Source: Aeoliella straminimaris
GTDB lineage: Bacteria > Planctomycetota > Planctomycetia > Pirellulales > Lacipirellulaceae
Length of the DNA: 55,920 nt
Assembly: GCF_024054565.1 (NCBI RefSeq)
Contig: NZ_JAMXLR010000067.1
Span: 1 to 55,920, forward strand
Direction: 5' to 3'
The notes beneath the pieces were generated by a model. The model saw only the letters and a program-made list of their open reading frames with translations. It did no database searches and was not told the origin of the DNA. Shown piece after piece: positions 9,038-18,143 of this stretch; the stretch's first letter is position 1, and each line of letters begins with the position of its first letter. The position numbers and the translations under genes were made by a program.

Positions 9038-10669
9038 TCACGCGGGGGCGTAGGCCACGTCGGCCCCTTCGCTGAGCAGGATATGCCGGTGCCACGATTC
9101 GTCGTTCGTTTCCGGATAATCGTGCCGCAGGTGGACGCCGCGGGACTCGGTTCGGATGCGGGCCGATTCCACCATCAGCCGGGACACCGTGAGCATGTTT
9201 TGCAGCTCCCACCCCGCCGGATGGGTGAACTGCCGGGTCAGCGCGTACCGAATCCAGCGGTCGATCATCAACGCCGCATCGGCCAACACGTCCTCATTCC
9301 GCCACACCCCCGCATCACGCCACATCAAGCTTTTGAGCGAGTTGCCCACGTCGGTCAGGTCGATCGGTTCGGTGCTCTGCGAAACTTCGGCATTCTCCAG
9401 CGGAATCGCCCGAAAGGAGTCGGGCTCTTCCAGCGCCGCGGCGTTGGCGGCTCGGCCGGCGTGCGCACCGTATACCAGCCCCTCGAGCAAGCTGTTCGAG
9501 GCCAGGCGATTGGCCCCGTGCAGTCCGCTGGCGGTGGCTTCGCCGGCCGCCAGCAGCCTCGGCACCGAGGTCCGACCGTCGTGATCGACCCGCACGCCGC
9601 CCAGCATGTAGTGCGCACCCGGGCGCACCGGAATAGGATCGCGGGCGATATCGATGCCGAACTCGTGACAGGTTCGGGCAATGCCAGGGAAACGCTGCCG
9701 CACCCAGTCGCTATCCAGGTGGCTGAGTTGTAAGTACACGCAGGGATGATCGGTCTTTCGCATCTGCTCGACGATCGAACGGCTCACCACGTCGCGGGGC
9801 GCCAGTTCGGTACGCTCGTCGTAGTCGGGCATGAAGCGATAGCCATTGGCGTCCACCAGTTGGGCGCCCTCGCCCCGCATGGCTTCGGTAATCAGGCTGC
9901 GGCTCGAGCCGGCAATATATAGCACCGTGGGATGGAACTGCATGAACTCCATGTCCGACAGCACTGCCCCTGCGCGGTAGCACATGGCGTGGCCATCGCC
10001 CGTCGCCACGGGCGGATTGGTGGTCTCGCGATAGACCTGTCCGGCGCCCCCGGTGCAGAGGATGGTTTGCTTGGCCCACACGAAGGTCTTGCCATGGTGG
10101 GCATTCCAGACCAGGGCGCCGCGGCATTCGCCTTCGGTGGTCAGCAGATCGATCGTAAAGGTGTTGGGCCAGACCTGGGCCTTGATCTCGTCGTGCACCC
10201 GGCGAATCATCGCCCGCATGATTTCGGCGCCGGTGGCATCGCCCAGGGCGTGCACGATGCGGTGGTGGCTGTGTCCTCCCTCGCGACCGAGCATCAGTTC
10301 GCCCCCCTCTTCGGTGTCGAACTTGGTGCCCCATTCGATGAGCTGTCGAATGTGGTGAGGTGCTTCGCGCACCACCATCTCCACCACCTCCTGGTCGCAC
10401 AGGTTGGCCCCGGCGGTCAGCGTGTCGGCCACGTGGTTCTCGAACTTGTCGGCCGTATCCAGCACCCCGGCAATTCCACCTTGAGCGTAGCTGCTGTTCG
10501 ACTCCTGCATTTGGTCTTTGGTCACCACCAATAGCGACAACCGCGGATCGATCTCCATCGCCGCCCGCAAACCCGCGATGCCCCCGCCGATGATCATCAC
10601 ATCGACAAAGTGGTGCGGGATCCGCTTGGGATGAAACGGAACAAGATAACGTGGCGGCGAGAAGTTCAT
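9038..10669 (-). CDS. nadB: L-aspartate oxidase
   Basis: A 543-aa FAD-dependent enzyme that oxidises L-aspartate to iminoaspartate, the first step of de novo NAD synthesis. It shows the dinucleotide-binding motif GGGIAGLRAAM, the succinate dehydrogenase/fumarate reductase-type SSYAQGGIAG, GREGGHSHHRIVHA around the flavin and substrate, and HPGAHYMLGG-like (RPGAHYMLGGVRVD) near the catalytic region, with the C-terminal helical domain typical of NadB (VLADAALMIDRWIRYAL). Start ATG 10669 (MNFSPPRYLV) avoids overlap with the upstream gene. It is placed between the 1247-aa membrane protein gene and the ABC unit on the same strand; nadA and nadC are not here. Confidence 0.95.
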   Translation of the reverse strand: MNFSPPRYLVPFHPKRIPHHFVDVMIIGGGIAGLRAAMEIDPRLSLLVVTKDQMQESNSSYAQGGIAGVLDTADKFENHVADTLTAGANLCDQEVVEMVVREAPHHIRQLIEWGTKFDTEEGGELMLGREGGHSHHRIVHALGDATGAEIMRAMIRRVHDEIKAQVWPNTFTIDLLTTEGECRGALVWNAHHGKTFVWAKQTILCTGGAGQVYRETTNPPVATGDGHAMCYRAGAVLSDMEFMQFHPTVLYIAGSSRSLITEAMRGEGAQLVDANGYRFMPDYDERTELAPRDVVSRSIVEQMRKTDHPCVYLQLSHLDSDWVRQRFPGIARTCHEFGIDIARDPIPVRPGAHYMLGGVRVDHDGRTSVPRLLAAGEATASGLHGANRLASNSLLEGLVYGAHAGRAANAAALEEPDSFRAIPLENAEVSQSTEPIDLTDVGNSLKSLMWRDAGVWRNEDVLADAALMIDRWIRYALTRQFTHPAGWELQNMLTVSRLMVESARIRTESRGVHLRHDYPETNDESWHRHILLSEGADVAYAPA

Positions 10670-10727
10670 GCGACGATTATAGTCGCCGGGGGCCGCAAAT
10701 GCAGGCAGCCCTGGCAGGCGGGCCGGT

Positions 10728-13700
10728 CTACTTCTGTCCCTGGCCCTTCGAAACACCCTCGGTGTAGGCCTTCAAGCGGTCGCGGTACTTCAGTGGCACT
10801 TTGCCGCTGTAGCCTTCGCGAAGGTTGCGGAAGTCGTCCTGAGTGCGCTCTCGGGTGCCCCCTTTGGTGCCCATCGTGGGTCCCAAGCTGCGGAGTCGGG
10901 CGTCGAGTTCCTGCTTGGCCCCGGTGGAATTGGGCCGCTCGGCCTCCGCTCGCAAGCGATTCCAACGATCGACGAATTGCCGCAGGTCGTCTTTGCTCCA
11001 GCCCAAGTCGTCCAGCATCTCCTGATCGACCTTGCCCTCGTCGAGCTGATCGGAGAGCTTGTCGAGAATCAGGTCGGTTTGCTTGCGGGTGTACTCCAAG
11101 TTGGCCTTGTCGCCCTCGGCCACGGTGCCGTCGAACTTGCCGTTCATGGGGCCTTCAGATCCGTCGTTGCCACCGGCTTGCCCGTTGTTGGACGACTGAT
11201 TGCCCCCCTGCTGACTGCCATCCTGCGGCCTCTGGTTGGGGTTTTGCTGCTGGTCTTGGGGCTGATTGGCGTCTTGCCCTTCACGCTGTTGCTGGTCGGA
11301 TGGGCGACCTTGCTGATTGGCGGCTTGCTGCTCGGTTCCCTGCTGGCCGTTCTGGCCCGACTCTTCGGCTTGTTGGGCCTGGGCATCGCCCTGCCCTGGG
11401 CGCGATTGCGAACCGTTGCCCTTTTCTTGGCCAGGCTTGCCAGTCTGTCCTTCGGCCTGCTGCGAATCGCCCCCCCGTTGGCCGGCTTCGCCCGGGCCCT
11501 GATCGCCCGATTCGCCAGCCCCTTCGTCGGCGGCCTGGTTCTGTCCGGCGCTGCCAGTGCCTTCGCGCGGCGCCTTCTGCCCACCACCTTCTTCACCGCC
11601 GCCGGCGCGGTCGCCCCCCTGCTCGCCTTGCGAGTCGCTTTCGTGCTTGCTGTGACCGGGCGTGGGGGGTTCTGTTTCGTCGCTTTCCGACTCTTGATCG
11701 CTGCGGGCCGTTTTGTCGCGCTGCTTCATTTCCTCTTGCGCATCGGGGGCACCTTGCGATTCGGTTTCGCTGCCCGCCCCCGGATCGCCCGAGGCGTTGC
11801 GTTCCTCGCCCCCGGCCGACTCGCTGGCGGCCTCGGGCTTGGTGCTATTTTCGTCGCCCCCTTCACTTTGCGGAGCGTCGTTCTTGGTGTCGGCGCCCGA
11901 ACCTTCCGCTTCGCGCTGTTCGGCCGTACCTTGCTGACCATCCGGCTTGCCCGCACGCTGCTGCGAACCCTGCTGCGGATCGCCCGAGTCCAGGCGGTCG
12001 CCGGCCTGGCTTTGACCTTCAGCGGGGTTGTCCTGCTTGTCGCCTTCGCCAGAAGCTTGCTCTTGGCCGCTTCGTTGGGCATCGTTCTGAGCGTCGGCCT
12101 GTCCCTCCCCCTTGTCGTTCTGAGCACTATTCGGATCGCCGCCGCCAGGCTTCTGCTGCCGGGTGGCGTTCTGTTGTTCGTCCTTGTTCAGCTGACGCTG
12201 AATCTTCTCGAACGCCGAAGCATCGTCGCTGCCGTCGCTGGCCACGGGCTTGGAGTTTTCGCCGCCGTCACCTTCGCCACCTTCGCTCTGTTGGCCACTT
12301 TCGGCGCCAGACGGTTGATCGTTGGAGTCGGATTGCTTGCCACCGGAGCCCTGCCGCTGCCCCTCGGCGCCATTGGCTCCCTCGGAGTCTTGCTGGCCTG
12401 CGGAGTTGCCCGCAGCTTGATTGCCGTCGTTGGAATCCGACTGACCACCCTGTTGCTGCTCGGAACCGCCGTCCTGCTGTCCCTCACCGGCTTGCTGTTG
12501 CCCTTCGCCGCCTTGCTGACCTTCGCCTTTTTGCTGGCCGCTGTTTTGCTGATCGCCCTGGCCCTGCTGACCGCCGCCGTTCTGTTGGCCTTGGCCTTGG
12601 TTGCCTTCGCCATCTTGGCCTTCGCCTTTTTGGTCACCCTGACCTTCGTTCCCCTGACCTTCCTTGCCTTGGCCCTCGCTGCCTTGCCCTTCGTTGCCCT
12701 GGCCTTCGCCCCCCTGGCCCTCTTTTCCTTCGCCTTCGGCGCCCTCGCCCTCGCCCTGGTTTCCATCCTGTCCGTGTTGTCCCTCGCCCTGGCCCTCGGC
12801 GCCTTGCCCGGGGTTCCCTTCTCCGCCTCCCTCACCCTGCTGTTGGTTGGGGTCGCCGACGATGCGGAACTGCTTGTGGTCGGTGGCCGCGCGATTCGCC
12901 TGTGGGGAGCGGACGTCGGTCGCCTCGGCCCAGTACTCGACGATCTCGCCCGGCTTCAGGCCGAGGTCCACCGGCGTAAAGTCCCACTGCTTGTCGTACC
13001 GGCCTTCGTGCCGGCCGTCCTTCAGCAGCATCTGCTCGTGCACTTCAGTACCATCTTCCTTGGCGAACTTCAGCATCACTGTGCGGAGCGCGAAGTCCGG
13101 ATCGCGACCTTCCACGGCAATCGACACCGTCTCGTTCACCTGCACGTCGCGGGTGCGCTGCTCAGGCTGCAGCACTTCGACTTCCGGCGGATAGTCGGGC
13201 AGGATCTCCAGCGTGTGTTGCGGCGGATTGTGGTTTTCCAGCCCTTCGGTACTGGTGTAACGCAGCATGTAGCTGGAGGTTTTGACATGCCGGCGATCGC
13301 CTTCCAGACGCAGCGGCAATTCCACCTGCGCGGCCTGGCCTTCGGACAGCATCCGCTTGTCACGCTTGCCGTCGGAAGCCAGGTCGACGAACGCCTGATC
13401 AATGTCGGTGTTGGCTTCGGCCCGTAAGGAGACCTTGGTTCCCTCGATGGCGCGGATGTCACCGCGGCCCTCGATGGTGCGATCTTGATAGCCGGTGTAT
13501 TCGGGGAAATCGTAGTGCACGCTCCGCACGCGGATGTGCGGCGCCGTGAGCACACGAATCGTGAAGTCGATGCTGCGGCCATCGCCCGCCATGATGCGGT
13601 ACGTCAAATCCTGGTCCAAGCCCGACATCCCGGTACCATCGGCCGGAAGCGTTACCGCAAACTTGCCCGCGTCGTTGGCTGGCTGCATGGTGGCTCGCTG

Positions 13701-14471
13701 ATCCACGCGGTGGCCGTCGACCGAATCGTAAGAGACCTCGACCACTTCGTCGTCGCCCAAGCCAAACACGTTGGCCGTGATGGTCACGGTCTCGCCCTGC
13801 ACAATTTCGGCGTCGCCCGGCTCGATGCTTTCGATCCGCACCCGGCTGGGCGCGGCAATGTTGGCCCACGGCATCAGCACCCGGGCGGCGGTGTCGAGCG
13901 AGCTCTTGGGCGACAGCGAGGCGTACGCCGCCGCCAGCACGATTACCGCCAACAGCACCACGCCCGACTTCACCAGGGTCGAACGATCGATGGAATCTTC
14001 GATGGACGTCACCGACAACCGTCGGGCGGCTTGCTCTTCCAGCGCCTCGTACACGGCGGCGGGCATTTCCTGTTTGTGCGAGCGGAACAACAGGAAGTTC
14101 AGCAGCGCGTTCTTCAGCGTCGGATGTTCGCGTTCGATGGCCGCCGCGGCGTAGGCCGGATTGATCGAGCTGGCCAGCAACGGCCAGACGTAACGGACCA
14201 CGTAATATCCCAGCCCACCAACCAACAGGGCGAACATCGCCATGCGGCCCAGCGTGCTGAGCCCGCCGGCAAATACCCAGTGCTCCAGCACGGCCGCCAC
14301 GAGCAGAAAGGCCAGCAGTCCAATCACGAGCACCAACAGCGACTGCGCCAGGTCGACCAGCTTCACCGCCCGGCGGGTCCGCTCGACTTGCCGGTCGATG
14401 TACTTGTCGTACTCGACGTACTCGACGGCAGGGTCCTTCCGCGGCGGTGCAGGCGATTGAACAGTGCTCAT
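10728..14471 (-). CDS. Large membrane protein with Gln/Gly/Glu-rich low-complexity region (DUF4175-like)
   Basis: A 1247-aa protein. Residues ~38-100 hold two membrane helices (SLLVLVIGLLAFLLVAAVL; MAMFALLVGGLGYYVV) and a third lies near 165-185 (VVLLAVIVLAAAYASL). A beta-rich extracytoplasmic part follows (RVRIESIEPGDAEIVQGETV, then Ig-like strands to about residue 540). Residues ~545-1120 are extreme low complexity made of Q, G, E, N and D repeats such as GEGQ and GNEGQ. The C-terminus (~100 aa, DLILDKLSDQLDEGKVDQEM) is an ordered helical segment. The membrane/beta layout resembles DUF4175-type proteins often found near planctomycete Gld/BatA-like clusters; that family call is tentative. 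First gene of the leftward block. Confidence 0.7.
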   Translation of the reverse strand: MSTVQSPAPPRKDPAVEYVEYDKYIDRQVERTRRAVKLVDLAQSLLVLVIGLLAFLLVAAVLEHWVFAGGLSTLGRMAMFALLVGGLGYYVVRYVWPLLASSINPAYAAAAIEREHPTLKNALLNFLLFRSHKQEMPAAVYEALEEQAARRLSVTSIEDSIDRSTLVKSGVVLLAVIVLAAAYASLSPKSSLDTAARVLMPWANIAAPSRVRIESIEPGDAEIVQGETVTITANVFGLGDDEVVEVSYDSVDGHRVDQRATMQPANDAGKFAVTLPADGTGMSGLDQDLTYRIMAGDGRSIDFTIRVLTAPHIRVRSVHYDFPEYTGYQDRTIEGRGDIRAIEGTKVSLRAEANTDIDQAFVDLASDGKRDKRMLSEGQAAQVELPLRLEGDRRHVKTSSYMLRYTSTEGLENHNPPQHTLEILPDYPPEVEVLQPEQRTRDVQVNETVSIAVEGRDPDFALRTVMLKFAKEDGTEVHEQMLLKDGRHEGRYDKQWDFTPVDLGLKPGEIVEYWAEATDVRSPQANRAATDHKQFRIVGDPNQQQGEGGGEGNPGQGAEGQGEGQHGQDGNQGEGEGAEGEGKEGQGGEGQGNEGQGSEGQGKEGQGNEGQGDQKGEGQDGEGNQGQGQQNGGGQQGQGDQQNSGQQKGEGQQGGEGQQQAGEGQQDGGSEQQQGGQSDSNDGNQAAGNSAGQQDSEGANGAEGQRQGSGGKQSDSNDQPSGAESGQQSEGGEGDGGENSKPVASDGSDDASAFEKIQRQLNKDEQQNATRQQKPGGGDPNSAQNDKGEGQADAQNDAQRSGQEQASGEGDKQDNPAEGQSQAGDRLDSGDPQQGSQQRAGKPDGQQGTAEQREAEGSGADTKNDAPQSEGGDENSTKPEAASESAGGEERNASGDPGAGSETESQGAPDAQEEMKQRDKTARSDQESESDETEPPTPGHSKHESDSQGEQGGDRAGGGEEGGGQKAPREGTGSAGQNQAADEGAGESGDQGPGEAGQRGGDSQQAEGQTGKPGQEKGNGSQSRPGQGDAQAQQAEESGQNGQQGTEQQAANQQGRPSDQQQREGQDANQPQDQQQNPNQRPQDGSQQGGNQSSNNGQAGGNDGSEGPMNGKFDGTVAEGDKANLEYTRKQTDLILDKLSDQLDEGKVDQEMLDDLGWSKDDLRQFVDRWNRLRAEAERPNSTGAKQELDARLRSLGPTMGTKGGTRERTQDDFRNLREGYSGKVPLKYRDRLKAYTEGVSKGQGQK

Positions 14472-14661
14472 AGGGTATTTCTACAGCCATCAACGCAAGT
14501 CGATGGCCTCGGTTGGCGGGAAGGTCAAAAGTTAGACGCAGCGCGGGCCCTAACGTTCCGCGTGGCTCTGGCTGTATTATACGATTCTTCGCCTCGGCGG
14601 CTCCTGATTCCCGAGGTTTCCTGTATTCCTTGCATTTTTCGTACTTTATCCACCCCGCCAC

Positions 14662-15720
14662 GTGTTCCAACCCTCCGACTTTTACGACCTGGTCAGCGGC
14701 CGAAGGCGGGGAATCGCGGCCACGGGCATGCGGATGGGGCTGCGGGCTGCCGAATCTCTCTATACCGTTGGTGTCCAGTTCCGCAACCGCCGCTACGACA
14801 ACCACCGGGCCGAAACCACCAAGGTGGCCGCGCCAGTCGTGAGCGTCGGCAACCTTACGCTCGGCGGCACGGGCAAAACGCCCATGGTCAAGTGGATCGC
14901 GCGACACTTGAGGGCCCGCGACCTCCGCGTGGCAATTCTCAGCCGCGGTTACGGAGCCGCCGAAGGCGCCAAGAACGACGAAGCCCTCGAACTCGAGCAA
15001 TCGTTGCCCGACGTGCCACACCTGCAATCGCCCGACCGCGTGTCGATCGCCCAAGCGGCCATCGAGGAGCTGGAGAGCCAGGTACTCGTACTGGACGATG
15101 GATTTCAGCACCGCCGACTGGTCCGCGATCTCGACATCGTACTGTTGGACGCGACGCAGCCGTTTGGGTTCGACCACGTCTTCCCCCGCGGCACGCTCCG
15201 CGAACCCGCGCGCAACCTCCGCCGCGCTGGCGTGGTGTGCCTGAGCCGCGCGAACCTGGCCACAACTGAAGAGCGGGAAGCCATCCGCCAACGCGCCCAG
15301 AAGCTGGCGCCGGACGCCGTATGGTGCGAAGTGGCGCACACTCCGGCCACGCTGCTGAACTCCTCGGGCATCCAGCAACCACTCGAGTCGCTCCGCGGCG
15401 CCAAAGTGTTTGCCTTCTGTGGCATTGGCAACCCGCAGGCGTTTCGCCGCACCCTCGAAGCGGCCGGCGCCGATCTGGTCGGCTGGCGCGAACTGGCCGA
15501 CCACCACGACTACACGGCCGACGACGTTCAAGCACTCGCCACGGCGGCCCAGGACTCCGGCGCCGAAATGGCCGTCTGCACGCAAAAAGACATGGTGAAG
15601 CTCCGCGTGCCGGTACTCAAGAAGGTGCCGCTGTGGTCGGTGGTGGTGGAAATTGAATTCCTGACCGGCGAAGACGCCATGGTCGCGGCGCTCGCGAAGC
15701 TGCCGATTGCAAGCGATTAA
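14662..15720 (+). CDS. lpxK: Tetraacyldisaccharide 4'-kinase
   Basis: A 352-aa membrane-associated kinase that phosphorylates the 4' position of the lipid A disaccharide precursor at the inner face of the cytoplasmic membrane. The diagnostic P-loop region VGNLTLGGTGKTPMVKWIA lies near residues 65-85, followed by VAILSRGYG, LVLDDGFQHRRLVRDLDIVLLDA and LPRGTLREP-like (FPRGTLREPARNL), then VCTQKDMVKL near the C-terminus. Start is GTG at 14662. It indicates an LPS-type outer membrane, consistent with a planctomycete. It is divergent from the 1247-aa gene across a 190-bp gap. Confidence 0.95.
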   Translation: MFQPSDFYDLVSGRRRGIAATGMRMGLRAAESLYTVGVQFRNRRYDNHRAETTKVAAPVVSVGNLTLGGTGKTPMVKWIARHLRARDLRVAILSRGYGAAEGAKNDEALELEQSLPDVPHLQSPDRVSIAQAAIEELESQVLVLDDGFQHRRLVRDLDIVLLDATQPFGFDHVFPRGTLREPARNLRRAGVVCLSRANLATTEEREAIRQRAQKLAPDAVWCEVAHTPATLLNSSGIQQPLESLRGAKVFAFCGIGNPQAFRRTLEAAGADLVGWRELADHHDYTADDVQALATAAQDSGAEMAVCTQKDMVKLRVPVLKKVPLWSVVVEIEFLTGEDAMVAALAKLPIASD

Positions 15721-15806
15721 CGTTGAATTTGCGTGGCATCGCGCTGCAATATCTTCTAGAATCCTCTTAGCAGGCTTGGTTCTCAACGACTCCGAGGGGG
15801 AGCATC

Positions 15807-17102
15807 GTGTGTAACTCAAGAATAGGTTTTCTCGCCATCGCGGCACTTCTGGCCTCCGCTTCCACCAGCGCAGCACCTCTCAGGCCGCTGGCTGACAAGG
15901 ACTTGACCAAAACGGAAGTAGCCACAGTCGTCACCGTGTTCTCGGGTGACAAACTATTGGCCCATCGCGACGACGGCTGGGTGCTTCACTTAAAGTTACT
16001 CGGCATTGCCGCTGGCAAGCCATCCCGCCAAGCTTTAAGCGAGTTAGTGCTCAACAAGCGGATAAGCATCCGCCACGCCGGCACTCGAGACGGTCAATCA
16101 GGTTACTTGCTGGCGTTGGTGCTGAAAGACGAGCTCTCCGTAAACCATCAGATGGTAAGTCAAGGGTACGCCTTGTATCGCGAGTCGGAGTTTACAAGCG
16201 AGGCGCTTTCCGCCGCGCAGGAGGCGGCGAAGAAATCAAAAATCGGTCTCTGGGGCGATGGTAAGCTTTTCGCGGCACCAGAGGAATACACGATGGAAAA
16301 GATCGCGGAGCGGACTCTGCGAGAACGGGAACGCAAACGCGCCGAGCAGCTTGCAACCCGGCAGGAGTCTATCGACCGCGACCTTGCCGCCTACTATCAG
16401 CTACAAGCGCAAGCCGAACCTATCCTGCAGCGTGCTACCAATTACTTTGGTGGCAAGGAGAACCTGGCCCGGCTCCGGCAAGGGCACGCCGTACTGCAGT
16501 TCAGTAACACGAAGGGACCCTACTCCCGCATCGAAGCCTATTGGTCTCTACCCGACCGAGTTCGTTACGAGAGATCCAGCCCACGTTACCCCGGCACCAC
16601 TACCTCCATTTTCCGAGAACAGGAGGGTTGGCGAGTCAGCCCGGAGAAGCCGGGCAAGAGAACTCGGCGGCAAGTCCACAGCTTGGGCGCGTCGGAGGTC
16701 GCTGAATTCTGGCAGCAGCTTAACTTCGGACTTCACGCACTTGACCCCATAACCAGGGATGAGATTAACAGCACCCGCACCGCAGCATACGTCGCCCCCA
16801 GGCTAACAAAAGTTACACAAGAAGACGGTCACGACGTACTTGTATGCACTGGTGAAAGCCCCTACCACTCTCACGTTTACAAGCTCTTCTTTGAACCCGA
16901 TAGCGGCAAGTTGGCTACGGTGATTGGACCTCGAGTTTTCGAAAAACCTCACTTTGAGCTATCCGCTGAAAATGAGGTCCGCGGAGTGAAGTATCCAAGC
17001 AAAGCGGTGGTCGGTCTTATGACGGTCGACGTTATCGAATTCGAATTGCTCGATGAAATCAACGATGAACTATTCACTGATCCCGAGCAAGCAGGCAAGT
17101 AA
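15807..17102 (+). CDS. Secreted protein with degenerate SNase-like domain
   Basis: A 431-aa protein with an N-terminal signal peptide (FLAIAALLASASTSAAP) and, at about residues 38-150, a staphylococcal-nuclease fold pattern: LHLKLLGIAAG..., RQALSELVLNKRISI, GYLLALVLKDELSVNHQMVSQGYALY and AAQEAAKKSKIGLWG. The usual DGDT, GIDAP and catalytic Arg/Glu positions are replaced, so it is probably not an active nuclease. The second half (~200-430: YFGGKENLARLRQG, SRIEAYWSLPDRVRYE, REQEGWRVSP) resembles the beta-rich LolA/lipoprotein-carrier-like proteins, a weak call. GTG start at 15807 follows GAGGGGGAG at 15793-15801, a strong ribosome-binding site. Confidence 0.7.
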   Translation: MCNSRIGFLAIAALLASASTSAAPLRPLADKDLTKTEVATVVTVFSGDKLLAHRDDGWVLHLKLLGIAAGKPSRQALSELVLNKRISIRHAGTRDGQSGYLLALVLKDELSVNHQMVSQGYALYRESEFTSEALSAAQEAAKKSKIGLWGDGKLFAAPEEYTMEKIAERTLRERERKRAEQLATRQESIDRDLAAYYQLQAQAEPILQRATNYFGGKENLARLRQGHAVLQFSNTKGPYSRIEAYWSLPDRVRYERSSPRYPGTTTSIFREQEGWRVSPEKPGKRTRRQVHSLGASEVAEFWQQLNFGLHALDPITRDEINSTRTAAYVAPRLTKVTQEDGHDVLVCTGESPYHSHVYKLFFEPDSGKLATVIGPRVFEKPHFELSAENEVRGVKYPSKAVVGLMTVDVIEFELLDEINDELFTDPEQAGK

Positions 17103-17348
17103 CTCGCGGCACTTTCGATTCGCAAGCCGACCTCTCACACGCGAAGAGGTGGTTCGCCTCTTCAACAGCCGGACCGCCACGCGGTCCGCGAAGCTGCGTA
17201 TCGTTCCCGGAGGCAAGTGTGCCTCCGGCTGCAGCGTGAGTTGAGTACCAAGATGCGCGTAATTCCGCTCCGGTCGCTACCAATTCCGGCTCGCATTTCG
17301 TTGTGATCCCCTCTACAATCACGTCAGCTCATCTACCGGAAAACACCG
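17103..17348. repeat. Intergenic double-hairpin element
   Basis: 246 bp without a gene. It holds two adjacent perfect hairpins: GGACCGC/GCGGTCC at 17171-17187 (3-nt loop) and CCGGAGGC/GCCTCCGG at 17207-17228 (6-nt loop). The pair could be a REP-type unit or a termination region for the SNase-like gene. No T-run follows either stem. Confidence 0.5.
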
Positions 17349-18140
17349 ATGCCGCGACTTCGCCCCCAGCGCTTGCTGCTGCTCACCACGATTGCCGTGG
17401 CGATTTTCGCCACCGGTTTGGGCGTCTGGTGGCTGGTCCATCACGACTGGCATCGGCGGACCGTACTGGTCGATGGCACGCGGCGGGAGTACCTGTGGTA
17501 CGCGCCGCAGACGAAGTCCACTGAACCCCGCCCGCTGGTGCTCGCCTATCATGGCTTCAGTGGTACGGCCGAGCGGATGGAGCGGAGGTCACTGCTGCAC
17601 GAGCTGGTCGACTCCGGCGATTTCTACCTGGCGTACATCGAAGGCGATCCCACCTGGCATTGCTTCACGCCCATCGAACTGGACGAGAGCCCCGATGTGG
17701 CGATGGTCGATGCGCTACTGGCGGACGTGCTGGCCAAGTATCCCATCGATCCCAAGAAAGTGTATGCCGTGGGCGTGTCGAAGGGGGGCGACTTCGTCGT
17801 GCACCTCGGCTTGCGGCGGAGCCAGCAGATCGCCGCCATCGTGGCCCAGGGGGCGTGCATCCTCGAAGAGCAGCAGGCCGAACGGCCGCTGGCCATGATG
17901 TTCATCGTCGGCACCAAGGATGGCGAAGTGACACCCGAGACCATCGTGGCCGTACCGCAAACGTACCGCGACCGCGGGCACCTGGTAGAAGTCATCCGCC
18001 CAAAGGATGGCCCCCACTGTTGGGACCGCTCGTACAACCAACAGATTCTGGAGTTCCTGTTCGGGCACACGACGGCGGATGCGGAAGCAGCCCCCGAGGG
18101 CACCGAACAGGCAGCGCCCGACGACGAGCCAGCAACCTAA
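17349..18140 (+). CDS. Membrane-anchored alpha/beta hydrolase (PHB depolymerase/feruloyl esterase-like)
   Basis: A 263-aa protein with an N-terminal membrane anchor (LLLLTTIAVAIFATGLGVWWLV) and an esterase domain. Strand-turn LVLAYHGFSGTAERM is the oxyanion region, GVSKGGD is the nucleophile elbow with the serine in G-x-S-x-G, GTKDGEV is the likely acid site and DGPHCWD carries the likely catalytic histidine. This order is that of the LpqC/poly(3-hydroxybutyrate) depolymerase esterase family, which cleaves ester bonds of polymers or aromatic esters. The Pro/Glu/Ala-rich C-terminus has no function I can name. The gene converges tail to tail with the SecA-like gene, with 3 bp between the stops. 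Confidence 0.75.
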   Translation: MPRLRPQRLLLLTTIAVAIFATGLGVWWLVHHDWHRRTVLVDGTRREYLWYAPQTKSTEPRPLVLAYHGFSGTAERMERRSLLHELVDSGDFYLAYIEGDPTWHCFTPIELDESPDVAMVDALLADVLAKYPIDPKKVYAVGVSKGGDFVVHLGLRRSQQIAAIVAQGACILEEQQAERPLAMMFIVGTKDGEVTPETIVAVPQTYRDRGHLVEVIRPKDGPHCWDRSYNQQILEFLFGHTTADAEAAPEGTEQAAPDDEPAT

Positions 18141-18143
18141 GCG

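Noticed and set aside
10977..13427. Very long plus-strand open frame of 816 codons opposite the 1247-aa gene
   Set aside because: It is the antisense shadow of the Q/G/E low-complexity coding region; the translated product is a Leu/Ala/Phe-rich repeat without any family pattern, and the minus-strand gene has membrane helices and Ig-like strands.
13459..15876. 805-codon minus-strand frame spanning lpxK and part of the 1247-aa gene
   Set aside because: It crosses two real genes and an intergenic gap in a non-coding frame; lpxK on the plus strand is unambiguous.
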